A stretch of DNA of 64,000 bases from Clostridiales bacterium Firm_11 (lineage in GTDB: Bacteria; Bacillota; Clostridia; Christensenellales; Aristaeellaceae). The translations under genes and the position numbers were made by a program. The DNA is taken from NCBI GenBank assembly GCA_001604105.1, contig LVAQ01000016.1, positions 1-64,000 of the forward strand, in the 5' to 3' direction. Positions 61,475-64,000 of this stretch are shown in pieces; position 1 is the first letter of the stretch, and every line of letters starts with the position of its first letter. The notes beneath the pieces are model-generated. The model did no database searches. It was not told where the DNA came from and worked only from the letters and a program-made list of their open reading frames with translations.

Positions 61475-62596
61475 ATGAAAAATCAACCGGAAAGCTGCAA
61501 ACGCGTGGATATCGGCGGTCAGGCGGTGATGGAGGGCGTGATGATGAAAGCGCCGGACGCGATTGCCATTGCCGTGCGGCGCCCCGATAAGAGCATCGTG
61601 GTGCGGCACAACCCCTATGTAAGCCCGGCCAAGAAACATAAATGGATGGGCTGGCCTTTCGTGCGGGGAATGGTGAGCATGCTGACCATGTTTTCCATGG
61701 GTATGAGCACATTGCAGCAGAGCACCGATATGCTTGGCATTCTGGATGAAGAACCCACAAAGTTTGAACGCTGGCTGAGCAAAAAACTCGGCAAAGGAAT
61801 CGATAAAATCGTGATGGGCGTTGCCGTGGTTTTGGCGGTCGCGCTTTCCATCGGTTTGTTTTTTGTGCTGCCGGAGCTATTTGCTAAGCTGCTGAAAGGC
61901 GTATGGCCGGACAGTTCCATGAGCTGGCTGGTCAACCTGCTCAGCGGCGTTTTGCGCATTGCGATCCTGATTGGCTACATACTCTTTTGCGCGGCTGTGC
62001 CAGAGGTGCGGCGTACGTTTGAGTACCATGGCGCGGAGCATAAAACCGTTTATGCCAACGAGAATGATTTGCCCCTGACGCCAGCAAACGCGCAGAAGTT
62101 CGGCACGCTGCATCCGCGCTGCGGCACCAGCTTTTTGCTGATTGTATTTGTGATTTCCATCGTGCTGTTTACGTTGGTGGGTTATCAGGGAGGCACCTTT
62201 ATCTGGCGGCTTCTCAGCAGGCTTGCGTTGCTGCCTGTGGTAGCGGGCATCAGCTATGAAGCGCTCAAGAGCCTTGCGCACAGCGAAAGCCGCCTGGCGA
62301 AGATGCTCCGCTGGCCTGGGATGCAGTTACAGCGCCTGACCACCCGCCCGCCCTCGGATGCCATGGTGGAAGTTGCCATTGTGGCCATGAACGTGGCTTT
62401 GCATGGCTTGCCTGCGCATGCCAGGCGCACGCCCGAAGGCTGGGCAGTATTGCACAGCTATGCCGAGAGCGATCCTGGTTATGTGCCGCCCGCCGATGCA
62501 ACCACCGAGGAGGCAGCGGAAGAAGTAGCCGATGCGCAAGCCGCACAATCGGCCGCGCAGGAAACTGTGCAGCCGTTGAGCGCGACGCTTGACTGA
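61475..62596 (+). CDS. DUF1385 family membrane protein
   Basis: 373 residues. DIGGQAVMEGVMMKAPDAIA at the start, YHGAEHKTVYANEN in the middle and HPRCGTSFLLIVF (with its CGT motif) are DUF1385 hallmarks. About four membrane segments lie between residues 100-250. The Ala/Glu-rich C-terminal tail (about 340-373) is extra. The family often precedes prmC in Bacillota; here the stop codon is directly followed by the prmC start. The function is unknown. AAAGGA precedes ATG 61475. Confidence 0.85.
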   Translation: MKNQPESCKRVDIGGQAVMEGVMMKAPDAIAIAVRRPDKSIVVRHNPYVSPAKKHKWMGWPFVRGMVSMLTMFSMGMSTLQQSTDMLGILDEEPTKFERWLSKKLGKGIDKIVMGVAVVLAVALSIGLFFVLPELFAKLLKGVWPDSSMSWLVNLLSGVLRIAILIGYILFCAAVPEVRRTFEYHGAEHKTVYANENDLPLTPANAQKFGTLHPRCGTSFLLIVFVISIVLFTLVGYQGGTFIWRLLSRLALLPVVAGISYEALKSLAHSESRLAKMLRWPGMQLQRLTTRPPSDAMVEVAIVAMNVALHGLPAHARRTPEGWAVLHSYAESDPGYVPPADATTEEAAEEVADAQAAQSAAQETVQPLSATLD

Positions 62597-63445
62597 ATGC
62601 TGACCATCCGGCAGGCCATCGCCCTGGGTATCAAAACGCTGGCAACGGTGCCTGATCCCGAGTTGGATACGGTTTCATTGCTCAGCGAGGTTACGGGAGA
62701 TGCGCCCATGGCTGTGCGGCTGAAGGCGCAGGAATGCCTTACGCCCAAGCAGGAGGAACGATTTCGTTCACTCCTGCTTTTGCGCGCCACGCGCATGCCG
62801 CTGCAATATGTGCTGGGCGTACAGTGCTTCTATGGCTTTGACTTTGTGGTGGATGAACGGGTATTGATTCCCCGCCAGGAAACCGAGACCCTTTGCGAGC
62901 TGGCGCTGCAAGCAACAGAAAAGCTTACCGCGCCCGCCGTACTGGATGTATGCACCGGCAGCGGCGCGCTGGCCGTGACAATCAAACGCTTACGCCCAGG
63001 CGCACGGGTTGTGGCGGTAGATATCAGCGGCGACGCGCTGACGCTGGCGCGGGAGAACGCCAGGCGTAATCAGGTGGATGTTGCTTTTTTGCAGGGTGAC
63101 CTGCTAGCGCCCGTGCAGGGACAACGCTTTGATATAATCGTGAGCAATCCCCCCTACATTGCAACTGCCGCATGTGATACCTTGCAGCCGGAAGTGCGCT
63201 TTGAACCGCGCCTCGCGTTGGATGGCGGCGCGGATGGCCTTGACTTTTACCGCAGGCTTGCCCTGCAAGCGCCCGACTGCTTATGCCAAAACGGGTATCT
63301 GATGGTGGAAGTCGGGGATGACCAGGCCGCGGATGTTGCGGGTATCTTTCGAGATACGGGCATGCTGGCGGATGTTGCCATCCACCGCGATCTCTATGGC
63401 AAAGACCGCTTCGTGACCGCGCAGCGTGCGGCGTTTCCAACCTAG
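62597..63445 (+). CDS. prmC: Peptide chain release factor glutamine methyltransferase
   Basis: 282 residues. It methylates the GGQ glutamine of release factors. The SAM-binding motif VLDVCTGSGALAVTIKR and the catalytic NPPY in SNPPYIATAAC are intact, after an N-terminal helical domain. The ATG follows the DUF1385 stop directly (TGAATG), so translation is coupled. prfA, its substrate's gene, follows. Confidence 0.95.
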   Translation: MLTIRQAIALGIKTLATVPDPELDTVSLLSEVTGDAPMAVRLKAQECLTPKQEERFRSLLLLRATRMPLQYVLGVQCFYGFDFVVDERVLIPRQETETLCELALQATEKLTAPAVLDVCTGSGALAVTIKRLRPGARVVAVDISGDALTLARENARRNQVDVAFLQGDLLAPVQGQRFDIIVSNPPYIATAACDTLQPEVRFEPRLALDGGADGLDFYRRLALQAPDCLCQNGYLMVEVGDDQAADVAGIFRDTGMLADVAIHRDLYGKDRFVTAQRAAFPT

Positions 63446-63533
63446 CGCATAGGTTTACGATGCTGCGTTCAGGGAAACAGAGCACGCGCGGCGGCGGATT
63501 GACTGCGCCGCATGCAAGGCAAGGAGAATGAAC

Positions 63534-64000
63534 ATGTTTGAGAAATTTGATTGGATGATCGGCCGCTATCAGGAACTGGGGGTTGCCATCACCCAGCCGG
63601 AAATCATCGCCGATACGGATAACTACCAGAAGATGCTCAAGGAACACGCCTCGCTGGAGGCGGCGGTGGCGGCATATACAACGTATCAGCAGACGCTAAG
63701 GCAACTTCAGGAAACCAAAGAGATGCTTGCCCAGCCGGATATGGCGGCCATGGCGCAGGAAGAGCTTACGCTGCTCACGCAGCAGCAGGAAGCCCAGGAG
63801 AATGAACTGCGGCTGCTGCTGTTGCCCAAGGATCCGGATGATGACCGCAACGTGGTTGTGGAAATACGCCAAGGTGCGGGGGGCGATGAAGCAGCGCTGT
63901 TTGGCGCGCTGTTACTGCGTATGTATACCCGTTATGCGGAGCGCAATCGTTTTAAGCTGGAACCTGTGAGTTATAACATGACGGAGCTGGGCGGGGTGAA
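63534..64000 (+). CDS. prfA: Peptide chain release factor 1 (truncated by window edge)
   Basis: The first 155 codons of RF1, which recognises UAA and UAG stops. N-terminal helical domain with MFEKFDWMIGRYQEL, then VVVEIRQGAGGDEAALFGALLLRMY, the start of the class-I release factor core. The GGQ and PxT motifs lie beyond the right edge. AAGGAG lies 8 bases upstream of ATG 63534. It follows prmC by 88 bases in the same operon. Confidence 0.95.
   Translation, partial: MFEKFDWMIGRYQELGVAITQPEIIADTDNYQKMLKEHASLEAAVAAYTTYQQTLRQLQETKEMLAQPDMAAMAQEELTLLTQQQEAQENELRLLLLPKDPDDDRNVVVEIRQGAGGDEAALFGALLLRMYTRYAERNRFKLEPVSYNMTELGGV

Overview
The window looks like part of a mid-GC genome of an anaerobic member of the Bacillota (Clostridia). 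Pointers are a reverse rubrerythrin, the GGGtGRT/NifU-like pair, a SpoVK-like AAA ATPase, a clostridial agrBD locus, AddB-type recombination and strong GGAGG ribosome sites before most genes. The lineage below class is not fixed from this sequence. There are no rRNA, tRNA, CRISPR, phage-structural or transposase genes that I can see.

Layout. 0.3-3.5 kb: an ABC-2 permease/ATPase pair (minus) and a secreted phosphodiester-glycosidase-like protein. 4.1-6.6 kb: serC and serA, the first two enzymes of serine synthesis, behind a long, foldable leader. 6.7-9.5 kb (minus): DUF5711 protein, CvpA-like protein and M19 dipeptidase in one operon. 9.8-13.0 kb: divergent uxaC and uxaA (hexuronate catabolism), each with a promoter and a LacI/CcpA-type operator. 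13.1-18.3 kb: a stand-alone sugar-ABC ATPase, pgmB, tldD and tldE. 18.3-20.3 kb: a LysE-type exporter and an AT-rich, apparently acquired HEPN-motif gene. 20.6-28.5 kb: GGGtGRT/NifU-like pair, a GNAT, the AAA ATPase, an aldose-1-epimerase-like protein, a radical SAM protein and mnmE. 28.5-35.9 kb: addB, a small P-loop protein, thrC, a membrane protein and rubrerythrin.

36.5-42.1 kb is a molybdenum hydroxylase cluster: a nucleotidyltransferase fused to a ModE-like DNA-binding domain, a MocA-like cytidylyltransferase, and the Mo, 2Fe-2S and FAD subunits of a xanthine-dehydrogenase-type enzyme. 42.2-45.9 kb (minus) is the most unusual block: DUF5317 protein, a stand-alone sensor-like membrane protein, agrB, a 40-residue agrD and a membrane GGDEF/HD-GYP enzyme. 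It suggests peptide quorum sensing wired to cyclic-di-GMP without a neighbouring AgrC/AgrA pair.

46.8-64.0 kb is mostly housekeeping: a flippase-like membrane protein, an MFS/GDPD operon, a cysteine-cluster protein, a second phosphodiester-glycosidase-like protein with an Lgt-like membrane protein, ogt, pyk, a metallophosphoesterase diverging from a flavin reductase through overlapping promoters, a HerA-like ATPase with [13 protein letters not shown] repeats, gpsA, and a DUF1385-prmC-prfA operon that runs off the right edge. Promoter calls are by eye against TTGACA-N16-18-TATAAT, and terminators by eye from stems. No search was run.
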